From NCBI GenBank assembly GCA_948468385.1, contig CAOKHZ010000013.1:1-64000 (forward strand): a stretch of DNA of 64,000 nt. Reading direction: 5' to 3'. Under the pieces are notes generated by a model, which made no database searches, had not been told where the DNA came from, and saw nothing but the letters and a program-made list of their open reading frames with translations. Of this stretch, positions 1 through 7,691 are shown piece after piece (within the stretch, counting starts at the first letter, position 1; the number at the start of each line of letters is the position of its first letter). Position numbers and translations under genes: made by a program. Source of the stretch: an uncultured Faecalicatena sp. Its GTDB lineage: Bacteria; Bacillota; Clostridia; Lachnospirales; Lachnospiraceae.

Positions 1-63
1 CCCACAAGAGTCCCTTATTATCGTGTCTTATTTCCCCACCCCGTGAAAAGTAACAGGAAAGCA

Positions 64-396
64 ATGAAAAGAAAAAAGATTGAAGACGCGGATTTTTATG
101 ACACGGGATATAGCTATACGCTTTCTCTGATCAGTGGAAAGTACAAGCCTATTATACTGTATTGCCTGATGGAGTATGAGCCGGTGCGTTTCAATGAAAT
201 GCAGCGATATTTAAAGAAAGTCGCCGATAAAACGCTTAGCCAGAATTTGAAAGAGTTGGAGGCCGATGGCTTGATTGTCCGCGAGGTTTATCCTCAGATA
301 CCGCCAAAAGTTGAATACTCTTTAAGTGAACGGGGGAATTCCCTTGTAAAGGTACTCGACAAACTGTGCGATTGGGGGAATGAAAACAGAAGGTAG
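64..396 (+). CDS. HxlR-family winged-helix transcriptional regulator
   Basis: This is a small winged-helix repressor or activator of the HxlR type, a family that often responds to electrophiles or redox stress. The conserved family pattern is visible: a segment around ISGKYKPIILYCL, then RFNEMQR, then the recognition stretch KTLSQNLKELEADGLIVREVYPQIPPKVEY, ending in a short tail. I prefer the ATG at 64, which has AGGA five bases upstream, over a GTG at 43 with no ribosome-binding site. The length (110 residues) is normal. Its target is not evident, because the gene sits at the edge of the window with only a MerR gene downstream. No Cys is placed as in classical HypR-type sensors, so the signal is unknown. 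Confidence 0.85.
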   Translation: MKRKKIEDADFYDTGYSYTLSLISGKYKPIILYCLMEYEPVRFNEMQRYLKKVADKTLSQNLKELEADGLIVREVYPQIPPKVEYSLSERGNSLVKVLDKLCDWGNENRR

Positions 397-429
397 TCCG
401 GCATTCTTGAATTTTTGTAAAAAAGGGTA

Positions 430-460
430 TTGACTCCTACGTTGCGTAATGGTTTATAGT
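430..460 (+). promoter_or_regulatory. MerR-type promoter with long spacer and internal dyad
   Basis: A -35 box TTGACT (430-435) and a -10 box TATAGT (455-460) are separated by 19 bases. This is the long spacer that MerR-family activators correct by twisting the DNA. The spacer holds an inverted repeat CC-TACG-ttg-CGTA-at-GG (436-452). The site lies just upstream of the MerR gene, which implies autoregulation. Confidence 0.8.
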
Positions 461-487
461 GTAATTACACGGAAGGGGGAACCACCG

Positions 488-1216
488 ATGATGACGGTAA
501 ATGAGGTAAGTAAGTTGACCGGGGTGAGTATACGCGCTCTGCAATATTACGACAAAATCGGATTACTAAAACCGACGGGTTATACAGAATCCAGATATCG
601 GCTGTATGACGATACGGCCTTGGAAACGCTGCAGCAGATTTTACTGTTTCGAGAATTGGAATTCCCTTTAAAGGAAATCAAGCAAATTTTGTCCAGTCCG
701 GATTTTGACAGAAATCGGGCGTTGGAGCAGCAGATTACGTTGCTTACAATGAAAAAGGAGCATTTGGAGGATTTGATTGATTTTGCCCGTGGAATAAAAT
801 TTTCAGGAGTGAATAAAATGGATTTTTCAGTATTTGACACAAAGAAAATGGACGAGTATGCGAGGCAGGCGAAAGAGCAATGGGGGCAGACGGCCGAATA
901 TGAGGAGTATGCGCAAAAATCCCAGGGAAGAAGCAAGGATGAGGAACGAAACGTCATGGAGAACTTTTTGCAGTTGTTTGTGGAATTTGGAAGATTAAAG
1001 GAGAGAGAGCCGCAATCTGCCGAGGTTCAAAATCAGGTTCGGAAATTGCAGGATTATATCACGCAGAATTTTTATCACTGCTCCAAAGACGTCCTTTTGG
1101 GATTGGGGCAGATGTATGCCGGCGGCGGGGAATTTACGACCAACATTGACGGCGTTGGCGGGGCGGGAACGGCAAAGTTCACGGCTGAGGCCATTCGGAT
1201 TTACTGCGGCGGGTGA
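488..1216 (+). CDS. MerR-family regulator with TipAS-like ligand domain
   Basis: A drug-sensing transcriptional activator. Residues 1-75 form the MerR DNA-binding domain (MTVNEVSKLTGVSIRALQYY, then the wing ESRYRLYDD), followed by a dimerisation helix. The C-terminal part (about 130-242) fits the TipAS antibiotic-recognition fold, including HCSKDVLLGLGQMY and the FTTNIDGVGG-GTAKFTAEAI end. TipA proteins bind peptide antibiotics in this domain. The ATG at 488 lies seven bases after AAGGGGGA; a second ATG follows at once. The promoter upstream has the 19-base spacer expected for self-activation. The most plausible regulated neighbour is the MATE pump at 2527, but that is inference. Confidence 0.88.
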   Translation: MMTVNEVSKLTGVSIRALQYYDKIGLLKPTGYTESRYRLYDDTALETLQQILLFRELEFPLKEIKQILSSPDFDRNRALEQQITLLTMKKEHLEDLIDFARGIKFSGVNKMDFSVFDTKKMDEYARQAKEQWGQTAEYEEYAQKSQGRSKDEERNVMENFLQLFVEFGRLKEREPQSAEVQNQVRKLQDYITQNFYHCSKDVLLGLGQMYAGGGEFTTNIDGVGGAGTAKFTAEAIRIYCGG

Positions 1217-1283
1217 GCGAACGTGTAAAGTGGAAAAGGATGAAAAATAGCAAGATTCATGAAAACATGAGGAATATTTTTGA

Positions 1284-1289
1284 TATAAT
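1284..1289 (+). promoter_or_regulatory. Candidate -10 box in the gap before the AraC-GNAT gene
   Basis: The 260-base gap between the MerR gene and the AraC-GNAT gene contains a perfect TATAAT at 1284-1289 in an A/T-rich stretch, without a recognisable -35 box. It is a possible promoter for the downstream gene, giving a leader of about 185 bases. I see no other feature in this gap. Confidence 0.4.
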
Positions 1290-1478
1290 ATGAACACTTG
1301 GTGAGGCTCTTTAATCCTGGTGGGCATGTTAGGATGTTTGTTAGGGTAAAGTCTTTTCGAGGGGCTTTGCCCTAATATTTTGTGAGTGGAATCGAAAAGG
1401 CAAAAGTGGGGAAAAACGTGCATGTAAACCTGGTATGCGCGGAGGGGCAAATTGGACAAAATAAACAAGGAGGATGTC

Positions 1479-2561
1479 ATGCGAACGCAAAAGGAGAGTG
1501 GGAAAGAGACATGTCCCGCCATTTGTGGCGAGGTCATTGATTTTATCGAAGGGCATTTGACGGAGGACTTGGATTTGGACATGGTTGCCGATGCGGTTCA
1601 CTATTCAAAATATCACCTCCACCGGCTGTTTGTAAATGAGGTCGGACTTACGATACACGACTACGTGCAGCGCAGGCGATTGACGGAAGCCGCGCGGCTT
1701 CTGGTCTTTTCAGACAAGCCTATTCTGGAAATCGCCCTGCTCGCCGGCTATGAGAGCCAGCAGGCGTTCACGTCCATATTTAAGGAAATGTATAAGAAGA
1801 CACCGGGGCAATATCGGGAGGACGAGGTGTTTTATCCGTTGCAGCTGAGATTTGTTTTGAATGAAAATCCCGCGAAATTTGGCGAGGCGTCTGACTGGAA
1901 GCGGCGAATTACCGTGGCGGAAGAAAACGACGTTTCCGGGTGGATGGAGTTGGTGCGCCTGGTTATTGACGGATTTCCTTATTTGGATGAGGAACAATAT
2001 GTCGCGCGGCTGCGGGAGTACATCGGGCGTGGTCAGGCGTTGATTTTAAAAGACGGGGACACCGCGATTGGCATCATGGCGTTTCATGAAGAAAAGGAAT
2101 GTCATTCGCCCGCGGTGCGGACTCGTTCGCAGTCGGAGCAGTCGGGCAGCGACGGTTCTGCCGCGTGTAATCGGGTAGTGGATTTTCTGGGTGTGCATCC
2201 ACAATATAAAAAGCAAGGGATAACAGAGGCATTTTTGGCAAAATTGTGGGAAATGACGAGCGGGGCCAAGCGTGCGGATGGGATGCTTGGGGATGAAAAA
2301 CGGAACGTGAAGAATGCGCCCGGGGACGGAACCTCGAATGCGGATAATTGGAATGGCAAGGGCATCGTCACGGTCACGACGTTTCGGGACGGTGACAAGG
2401 CGGACACGGGGTATCGCGAAATGTTTCAACGGCTTGGATTTGCCGAGGCGGAATTGCTTGTGGAGTTTGGCTATCCTACCCAGCGTCTTGTGCTGCAGGG
2501 GGAAAGTTGGAAGGGAGATGAAGGAGATGGCAAATCAGAAAAAAGTGACGGAAAACTTTGA
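1479..2561 (+). CDS. AraC-type DNA-binding domain fused to a GNAT acetyltransferase domain
   Basis: The N-terminal third (about 10-120) is an AraC/XylS double helix-turn-helix: HLTEDLDLDMVADAVHYSKYHLHRLF and then the signature DKPILEIALLAGYESQQAFTSIFK with KKTPGQYR. The remaining part is a GNAT-like fold with an AIGIMAFH strand and the acetyl-CoA-loop segment DFLGVHPQYKKQGITEAFL. Two low-complexity stretches rich in Ser, Gly, Asn and Asp (around 212-225 and 270-290) interrupt the GNAT part. The ATG at 1479 has AAGGAGG five bases upstream; an upstream TTG at 1452 is less likely. The end overlaps the MATE start by 35 bases, so the two are probably co-expressed. The acceptor substrate is unknown. 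Confidence 0.85.
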   Translation: MRTQKESGKETCPAICGEVIDFIEGHLTEDLDLDMVADAVHYSKYHLHRLFVNEVGLTIHDYVQRRRLTEAARLLVFSDKPILEIALLAGYESQQAFTSIFKEMYKKTPGQYREDEVFYPLQLRFVLNENPAKFGEASDWKRRITVAEENDVSGWMELVRLVIDGFPYLDEEQYVARLREYIGRGQALILKDGDTAIGIMAFHEEKECHSPAVRTRSQSEQSGSDGSAACNRVVDFLGVHPQYKKQGITEAFLAKLWEMTSGAKRADGMLGDEKRNVKNAPGDGTSNADNWNGKGIVTVTTFRDGDKADTGYREMFQRLGFAEAELLVEFGYPTQRLVLQGESWKGDEGDGKSEKSDGKL

Positions 2562-3939
2562 CGGGCAGATGTCAGAGAGTTCCGGCATGCAGGTGATGGG
2601 AAAATGCGACGGGCAAATGCCGGGAAATCCTTTGGCGAGGGACTTTGATATTAAGACATTGGTGTTTTTCGCGTTGCCGACCATCATCATGATGATGTTT
2701 ATGGGGCTTTATACCATTGTGGACACCATTTTCGTGGCGCGTTTTGTAAACACGAACGCGTTGTCGGCCTTGAATATTGTTTGTCCCGTCATCAATCTCA
2801 TCGTGGGACTTGGAACCATGCTCGCGACCGGGGGAAACGCCATCATTGCGCGAAAAATGGGGGAGGGGGAAGAAAAACGTGCCGCGCGGGATTTTACGTT
2901 TATTGTTTGTACGGGAACTGTTTTGGGATTACTGATTTCCATCGCGGGAATTTTTTTTATGGATAAAATCATCTGGGGACTTGGGGCAAGCGAGATTTTG
3001 TTTCCTTATTGTGAGGAATATTTGTTCGTCCTCCTGCTTTTTACCCCGGCGAGCATGCTTCAGGTTTTGTTTCAAAATCTAATCGTCACGGCGGGACGGC
3101 CGGGGTTTGGGATGGCGTTGTCAATTGGCGCGGGGGCGGCCAATATTTTGTTGGATTATATTTTCATGGTTCCTTTGCAGATGGGGATTCGCGGCGCGGC
3201 ACTTGGCACGGGAATCGGTTATTTGATTCCCACGTTGATTGGACTCGCTTTTTTCGCGGGGAAAAAAAGCGGTCTGAAATTTTGCAGACCCAAAGTGGAC
3301 TTTTCCGTGCTGGCGGAAAGCTGTTTGAACGGTGCTTCCGAAATGGTGAGCCAGATGGCGACGGCGGTCACCACGTTCTTTTTTAATGCAATTATGATGC
3401 ACTTGTCAGGAGAAAACGGTGTCGCCGCCATCACGATTATCATATACGCCCAGTTCATGCTGACGACCTTGTACATTGGATTTTCGATGGGGGTCGCCCC
3501 GGTCATCAGCTATAATTACGGGCGGAGGGACGGCGTTCGGCTGAAAAGGATATTTCGGGTTTGTATCGGCTTCGTCCTTGCCGTATCGGTTTCGGTATTT
3601 CTTTTGTCGATGCTATTTGGAAGTGCGCTTGTCAAAGTCTTTTCGCCCGAAGGTACGCCGGTTTATGACATCGCGCGGAGGGGATTTTTAATCGTTCCGA
3701 TTAGTTTTTTGTTCTGCGGAATCAATATGTTTGCGTCCGCGGCATTTACGGCATTGTCAAATGGAAAAGTGTCGGCAATCATTTCCATCTTGCGGACGTT
3801 CGTGTTTCTTTTGCTTTTCTTATTTTTGTTGCCGCCCGTTTTGGGGGAAATGGGGGTGTGGCTGGCGGTCGTGTTGGCAGAAGGGGTGACATTTGTTTTT
3901 TCGGTGTGTTTTTGTCTCGGTTGGATTTTTAATGGCTGA
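2527..3939 (+). CDS. MATE-family multidrug efflux transporter
   Basis: A cation-coupled exporter of the inner membrane. After a hydrophilic leader of about 40 residues, roughly twelve membrane helices follow, beginning LVFFALPTIIMMMFMGLYTIVDTIFVARFV. This is the first MATE helix pair, and a related pattern returns in the second half (SEMVSQMATAVTTFFFNAIM). The 470-residue length fits the family. The ATG at 2527 lies nine bases after AGGGAG; an ATG at 2518 sits too close to that site. The gene begins inside the 3' end of the AraC-GNAT gene, so the pump, that protein and perhaps the MerR/TipAS regulator may form a drug-resistance unit. Substrates cannot be read from sequence. Confidence 0.92.
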   Translation: MANQKKVTENFDGQMSESSGMQVMGKCDGQMPGNPLARDFDIKTLVFFALPTIIMMMFMGLYTIVDTIFVARFVNTNALSALNIVCPVINLIVGLGTMLATGGNAIIARKMGEGEEKRAARDFTFIVCTGTVLGLLISIAGIFFMDKIIWGLGASEILFPYCEEYLFVLLLFTPASMLQVLFQNLIVTAGRPGFGMALSIGAGAANILLDYIFMVPLQMGIRGAALGTGIGYLIPTLIGLAFFAGKKSGLKFCRPKVDFSVLAESCLNGASEMVSQMATAVTTFFFNAIMMHLSGENGVAAITIIIYAQFMLTTLYIGFSMGVAPVISYNYGRRDGVRLKRIFRVCIGFVLAVSVSVFLLSMLFGSALVKVFSPEGTPVYDIARRGFLIVPISFLFCGINMFASAAFTALSNGKVSAIISILRTFVFLLLFLFLLPPVLGEMGVWLAVVLAEGVTFVFSVCFCLGWIFNG

Positions 3940-4026
3940 ATATCAGGTGGATTTTGGATACAATGATAAAAGAGCATTGGTTTAACATTGTCAGAACTGT
4001 TATGGAAAAGAAACGGGGTGTGTGAA

Positions 4027-4657
4027 ATGGATTTTATCAAGCTTATAAATTCGCCGGAATATGATTTTTTGCGGAAAAATCCGAGGCTTGGCGGGCGTGT
4101 GATTCTCTTGGGGATCGGAGGAAGCCATGCCTATGGAACGAATAATGAGAACAGTGATGTTGACATTCGGGGGATCACGTTAAATCTTCCCTCGGACTTG
4201 CTGGGGCTGACGAGGTTTGAACAATTTGAGGACGCACATACGGATACGGTCATTTATTCGTTTAACAAAATCATCTGGCTTCTTTTGGAATGCAACCCGA
4301 ACACAATTGAGCTGTTGGGACTGGACGAGGAACAATACTTGATAAAGACCGCGCCAGGGCAGGAGCTTTTGGACAATCGGGCGTTGTTTTTGTCAAAGCG
4401 GGCGGCGAAGTCCTTTGGCGGATATGCGAGTGCGCAGCTTCGGCGGCTGCAAAATGCCGTGGCTCGGGATTCGGTGTCGCAGTCGGAGCGGGAGCGGCAC
4501 ATATACAATTCCGTGAAAAACGCGCTGGACGATTTTATGCGGAAGAATGCGGCACTTGGAAAGGGCGACGCGTCGTTCGGTTTTGCCGGACAATCCCGAC
4601 ATGGAAAAGGTGGGAAGGCTCGTGGAACGAATAAATCGGAGGGCGATAGAGGATTGA
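4027..4657 (+). pseudogene. Nucleotidyltransferase (pol-beta superfamily), internally deleted and frameshifted
   Basis: The first 160 residues are a clear nucleotidyltransferase with the catalytic GGSHAYGTNNENSDVDIRG motif (GS plus DVD). Homologues of this type run to about 300 residues or more and end with an LP-x-x-PD-x-x-K-V helix. Here the open frame runs through KNALDDFMRKNAALGKGD and then becomes Arg/Gly-rich nonsense up to 4722. In the +1 frame the genuine-looking end appears: VLPDNPDMEKVGRLVERINR, closing with a stop at 4655-4657. About 80 residues of the middle are missing and the two remaining parts lie in different frames. I read this as a decayed gene. The promoter of the next operon overlaps its last bases. 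Confidence 0.75.
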
Positions 4658-4682
4658 CATTTTGGTGGAGACATTTTATAAT
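4654..4682 (+). promoter_or_regulatory. Full-consensus sigma-A promoter of the Panacea toxin-antitoxin operon
   Basis: TTGACA (4654-4659) and TATAAT (4677-4682) are separated by exactly 17 bases. The -35 box overlaps the stop codon of the decayed nucleotidyltransferase. Such a strong promoter suggests that repression by its own products keeps expression in check. Confidence 0.88.
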
Positions 4683-4734
4683 AAAAGAAAACATACGTTC
4701 ATGTCTGACGGCGCGAATGTAAGGAGGAAGCGAG

Positions 4735-5166
4735 ATGGCGAATATTTTCGACGTGGCAAAATATATTTTGGAAAAAAGGGGAACGATGTCCACGATGAAG
4801 CTACAAAAGTTGTGCTATTACGCACAAGCCTGGGCGTTAGTCTGGGATGACGAACCTTTGTTTGATGAGGAGTTTGAGGCATGGGCGAACGGGCCGGTAT
4901 GTCGCGAGCTCTTTTTGAAAACACAGGGACGATATTCTGTTTCGGCTGAAGACGAGACAGGTGGGAACGGTGATTTGACCGAGGATGAAAAGGACACGAT
5001 TGATAAGGTGTTGGAACATTATGGGGAGCACAATGCCCAGTGGCTTAGTCAGCTAACACATATGGAGGAGCCATGGAATAATGCCCGTATCGGTGTTCCA
5101 GCCGGCGTGGGTTGCAATCGAATCATAACAAAAGAAAGCATGGCACTTTATTATGGCGGAATCTAA
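4735..5166 (+). CDS. Panacea-domain (DUF4065) antitoxin-like protein
   Basis: A 143-residue protein with the Panacea/DUF4065 pattern of SocA-type antitoxins: an N-terminal VAKYILEKRGTMSTMKLQKLCYYAQAW, then EFEAWANGPVCREL, a linker with DLTEDEKDTIDKVLEHYG, and a last helix ending SMALYYGGI. Panacea proteins neutralise diverse toxins encoded next door, either directly or by presenting them to a protease. The ATG has AAGGAGG seven bases upstream. The next gene overlaps by 14 bases, as in tightly coupled toxin-antitoxin pairs. Expression is driven by the consensus promoter at 4654-4682. Confidence 0.85.
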   Translation: MANIFDVAKYILEKRGTMSTMKLQKLCYYAQAWALVWDDEPLFDEEFEAWANGPVCRELFLKTQGRYSVSAEDETGGNGDLTEDEKDTIDKVLEHYGEHNAQWLSQLTHMEEPWNNARIGVPAGVGCNRIITKESMALYYGGI

Positions 5167-5623
5167 AAAGAGGGTAAAACAAGTCAGACAAATAGAAAAA
5201 CCCAAGGGGAATAGTATTGGTCAGGGCGGAAATCCTGACCAATATTATTCAGGGCATCCGGCATGGAACTTTGCGAGTTGCGATAAGGAAAATTGGAGCA
5301 TATATTCTGACGAGGTGCGAGAAATATTTTGGGATGAGATATTGCCGCATATTCAGGGATGGGAGACGCAGACGTGGAAAGAAATTCTGCTTGATTCAAA
5401 AAAGCAGAATCATTCCATAGATGTTACGAAGCTGAATAAAAAGGCATCCAAAAGGCTTGTCGAATTGTATGTTGAGGCAGAGTCGTTGGTATCCTTGCGG
5501 TTGACGGGCGCGCATCGAATTTATGGGTATATGAAGGAATCTGTTTTTAATATTTTGTGGATTGACTTGGATCATGGCGACAATGGGACATGCGTTTGTC
5601 AATCTCATAAGAAACATACTTAG
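5153..5623 (+). CDS. Putative toxin partner of the Panacea antitoxin
   Basis: A 156-residue protein overlapping the antitoxin gene by 14 bases. The first 35 residues are basic and Gly-rich (KKRVKQVRQIEKPKGN). The C-terminal part, RLTGAHRIYGYMKESVFNILWIDLDH, then CQSHKKHT, resembles a RelE/ParE-like beta-sheet with conserved His, Arg and Trp. That points to an mRNA-interfering or similar small toxin, but I do not recognise a named family with certainty. The assignment rests mainly on position: Panacea antitoxins are nearly always paired with a small adjacent toxin. No membrane segment is present, so a pore-forming toxin is unlikely. Confidence 0.65.
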   Translation: MAESKKRVKQVRQIEKPKGNSIGQGGNPDQYYSGHPAWNFASCDKENWSIYSDEVREIFWDEILPHIQGWETQTWKEILLDSKKQNHSIDVTKLNKKASKRLVELYVEAESLVSLRLTGAHRIYGYMKESVFNILWIDLDHGDNGTCVCQSHKKHT

Positions 5624-5657
5624 AGTGATACTCACGGCAGATTTCATTGGCTGCGAG

Positions 5658-5678
5658 TATAATAATGACGCTGTCATT
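5658..5678 (+). promoter_or_regulatory. -10 box followed by a 15-bp inverted repeat before the XRE gene
   Basis: TATAAT at 5658-5663 is followed at once by AATGAC-gct-GTCATT (5664-5678), a perfect six-base inverted repeat placed over the expected transcription start. A weaker dyad, GAGTgatACTC, lies at 5623-5633. No good -35 box is visible. This is a likely autoregulatory operator of the downstream XRE protein. Confidence 0.6.
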
Positions 5679-5715
5679 GTATTGATAAAGTGTACGTGAA
5701 TTTGGAAGAGAGTGA

Positions 5716-6135
5716 ATGGGAAGTGGGGCATTGAGACAGAGACCGGAATATGACATGAAATTGATAGGGCGTAATTTGCGGCGGCTGCGTAAGGCGAAAG
5801 GCCTTTCGGTGGATGACGTGCGCAAATATCTTTGCATGGGTTCCGTACAAGCCGTGTACAAGTACGAGGGCGGGAAAAGTTATCCGCCAGTGGACACGAT
5901 GTTCGCACTCATGGAGCTGTATGGGGCGAGCGTGGAGGATATTGTCGGCATGCACGAGAGTATTGGTGCGAATTGTGAAAATGATACTGGAGATTGTAAC
6001 GAGAAGCGTCGATTGGCATCAGGTGTCTGGGAAATGCAAAGCATGATTCTGATGGAAAGGATGCGGGAATACCAGGCGAAGAGGCTGGAAAGATATTATA
6101 AGTTGTGCGCGCAATATGCAAATAGGCCACGATAG
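5716..6135 (+). CDS. XRE-family helix-turn-helix regulator
   Basis: A 139-residue DNA-binding protein. Residues 14-75 form an HTH_3-type domain: IGRNLRRLRKAKGLSVDDVRKYL, then SVQAVYKYEGGKSYPPVDTMFALMELYG. The rest is a linker and a basic helix rich in Arg, Met and Tyr with no recognised domain. The ATG at 5716 follows GGAAGAGAG at good distance; an internal ATG at 5755 would remove only a non-conserved leader. The gene lies between the Panacea pair and the Rpn-like gene, each with its own promoter or terminator signal, so it appears monocistronic. A dyad over its promoter suggests it represses itself. Confidence 0.8.
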   Translation: MGSGALRQRPEYDMKLIGRNLRRLRKAKGLSVDDVRKYLCMGSVQAVYKYEGGKSYPPVDTMFALMELYGASVEDIVGMHESIGANCENDTGDCNEKRRLASGVWEMQSMILMERMREYQAKRLERYYKLCAQYANRPR

Positions 6136-6198
6136 TAACAATAGAGCAACAACGTGGCATGTGGTTTGGCGAAGGTCGTCATATGGTGAAAATGAGAT

Positions 6199-6236
6199 GG
6201 ACTTTGAAATCCGCAAGGGTTTTGGAGTCCATTTTA
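6199..6236 (+). terminator. Rho-independent terminator after the XRE gene
   Basis: A hairpin with TGGACT...AGTCCA arms (extended by pairing of GAAATCC with GGGTTTTG) is followed by TTTTAG. Its layout, and the 31-bp repeat that follows, are matched by the terminator at 7386-7428. Confidence 0.6.
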
Positions 6237-6248
6237 GTGGGTTTATAC

Positions 6249-6279
6249 TTGTGGAAATTCAACTACGCCGTCAATGACA
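6249..6279 (+). repeat. 31-bp direct repeat, left copy
   Basis: A 31-base sequence starting TTGTGGAAATTCAACTACG is repeated without change at 7439-7469. The two copies bracket the Rpn-like gene and each sits behind a similar terminator hairpin. Read on the minus strand, both copies would encode VIDGVVEFPQ, probably by chance. Confidence 0.9.
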
Positions 6280-6384
6280 AGGCATGAAAAAAGAATTAAA
6301 ATACAAATGAAGAAAGTTTCAAAATAAGCAGGGGAAGCTTGAATTTGTAACGGAGAAATGATATTATGAAGGGGAAAAATAAGG

Positions 6385-7344
6385 ATGGGGAATATATATG
6401 ACGGGGTGTTTCGGACGATTTTAAATGACTGCAGGAAACTGATACTTCCGGTAATTAACGAAATTTTTGAGGAAGGATATACTGGGGACGAGAAGGTTGA
6501 GTTTTTCCCGAATGAACATTTCCTTGACCAGCAAAATATGGCGGACAAAGAGCGGATAACAGACACGAATTTTAGAATTATCGGCAAGGAAATTAAGAAA
6601 TATCATCTAGAATGTGAAAGTAGCCTGCCGGATGGAAGGATTACGATTCGCCTCATGGAGTATGATGCCCAAATCGCCTTAGATGAGGGCGAGGTGGAGG
6701 AAGAAACGCTGACGGTGACGTTTCCGAACACGGCCGTTTTGTATTTGCGAACATATAAGAAGACACCGGATAAAATGAAGTACGTGATAATTACCCCGGG
6801 AGGAACCGTGGCATATGACATACCAATTATGAAGGTACAGTCGTATACGATTGATGACATTTTTGAAAAGCGGTTATTGCTTCTGATTCCGTTTTATATT
6901 TTCTTACATGAGAAGTGTTTTTTTGAGTATAATGACGATGAGCGGAAGTTGGCAGAGTTGAAAATGGAGTATAAGGACATCTTGGAAAGACTTGACGAAT
7001 TGGAGCGTCAGGAAGTGATAGGGGCGTTTGACAAGCGGACGATTATAGAACTATCCGATGACGTGGTGAAGGAAATTGCAAAGAAACATGAGAACGTGCA
7101 GAAAGGGATAGGTGAAGTCATGGGTGGAGCATTGATTGAAACGAGTGCGCGTAAATTGAAAAACGAAGGAATAAGTGAAGGGATAAGTGAAGGAATAAAG
7201 GTGGGTATTCGTAAGTTGGTTGAAAGTCTCAGGTCGTTATCAATTCCAGATGAGACGATAGAAGCACAATTAGTAGAAAGATATCAGATGAGCAAGGACG
7301 AGGCGATAGATTGGGTCAGGAAAACTGGCACAACGTCTCGGTAG
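6385..7344 (+). CDS. Rpn-like PD-(D/E)XK nuclease / putative transposase-family protein
   Basis: A 319-residue member of the Rpn/PDDEXK-transposase group that is abundant in Lachnospiraceae. The start MGNIYDGVFRTILNDC and the region ITDTNFRI...KKYHLECESSLPDGRITIRLMEYD show the nuclease core, with a core Asp and an E-C-E in place of the usual E-x-K. The later part is helical (YKDILERLDELER) and includes a short in-frame repeat, EGISEGISEGI, encoded by 12-bp tandem units around 7169-7200. Rpn proteins promote RecA-independent recombination in E. coli. GAAGGGG precedes the ATG at 6385. The gene is bracketed by 31-bp direct repeats with paired terminators, so the whole cassette may be mobile or duplicated. 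Confidence 0.75.
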   Translation: MGNIYDGVFRTILNDCRKLILPVINEIFEEGYTGDEKVEFFPNEHFLDQQNMADKERITDTNFRIIGKEIKKYHLECESSLPDGRITIRLMEYDAQIALDEGEVEEETLTVTFPNTAVLYLRTYKKTPDKMKYVIITPGGTVAYDIPIMKVQSYTIDDIFEKRLLLLIPFYIFLHEKCFFEYNDDERKLAELKMEYKDILERLDELERQEVIGAFDKRTIIELSDDVVKEIAKKHENVQKGIGEVMGGALIETSARKLKNEGISEGISEGIKVGIRKLVESLRSLSIPDETIEAQLVERYQMSKDEAIDWVRKTGTTSR

Positions 7345-7385
7345 TGTAAGAAGTTTGTGTTTTTGCTTCCTGCGATATAGCAGAA

Positions 7386-7428
7386 ACGGGTTTTAAAGTC
7401 TTTAAGGGTTTTGAAGCCCGTTTTTTGT
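7386..7428 (+). terminator. Rho-independent terminator after the Rpn-like gene
   Basis: ACGGGTTTTAAA pairs with TTTTGAAGCCCGT (two G-U pairs), followed by TTTTTT. It resembles the terminator at 6199-6236 and is also followed by the 31-bp repeat. Confidence 0.85.
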
Positions 7429-7438
7429 GGCTCTATGT

Positions 7439-7469
7439 TTGTGGAAATTCAACTACGCCGTCAATGACA
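7439..7469 (+). repeat. 31-bp direct repeat, right copy
   Basis: Identical to 6249-6279. It ends 27 bases before a dispersed inverted-repeat element begins at 7496. Confidence 0.9.
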
Positions 7470-7495
7470 GATTGTGAGAATGATGTTATTCTAAT

Positions 7496-7691
7496 GTCAC
7501 TATTCACGGGGCTGTGCGCTCTGCCGCACGGCCACCGTCCGCTAAGGTGATGGTGCCGATTGGGCATTTCGGCCTTCTTCGCTCCGCTTCGGTCCGTCCT
7601 AAACAAGTGCCACTGGCACTTAGGACCGCCGTAGGCGATTTTAAATGGCCGAATGCCGTTACTATCGCGGCCGCAGGCCGTGAATAGTAAC
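7496..7691 (+). repeat. Dispersed inverted-repeat element, copy A
   Basis: A 196-base non-coding element with 14-base ends matching at 13 positions (GTCACTATTCACGG and, reversed, GTTACTATTCACGG). It holds nested dyads: GGGCATTTCGGCC against GGCCGAATGCC, a central AAGTGCC-act-GGCACTT hairpin, and a 3' hairpin GTTACTAT...ATAGTAAC. Segments recur in copies B to E, including a 28-base stretch repeated exactly, in inverse orientation, at 25614-25641. It has no coding capacity and looks like a MITE or REP-like element. Confidence 0.8.
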
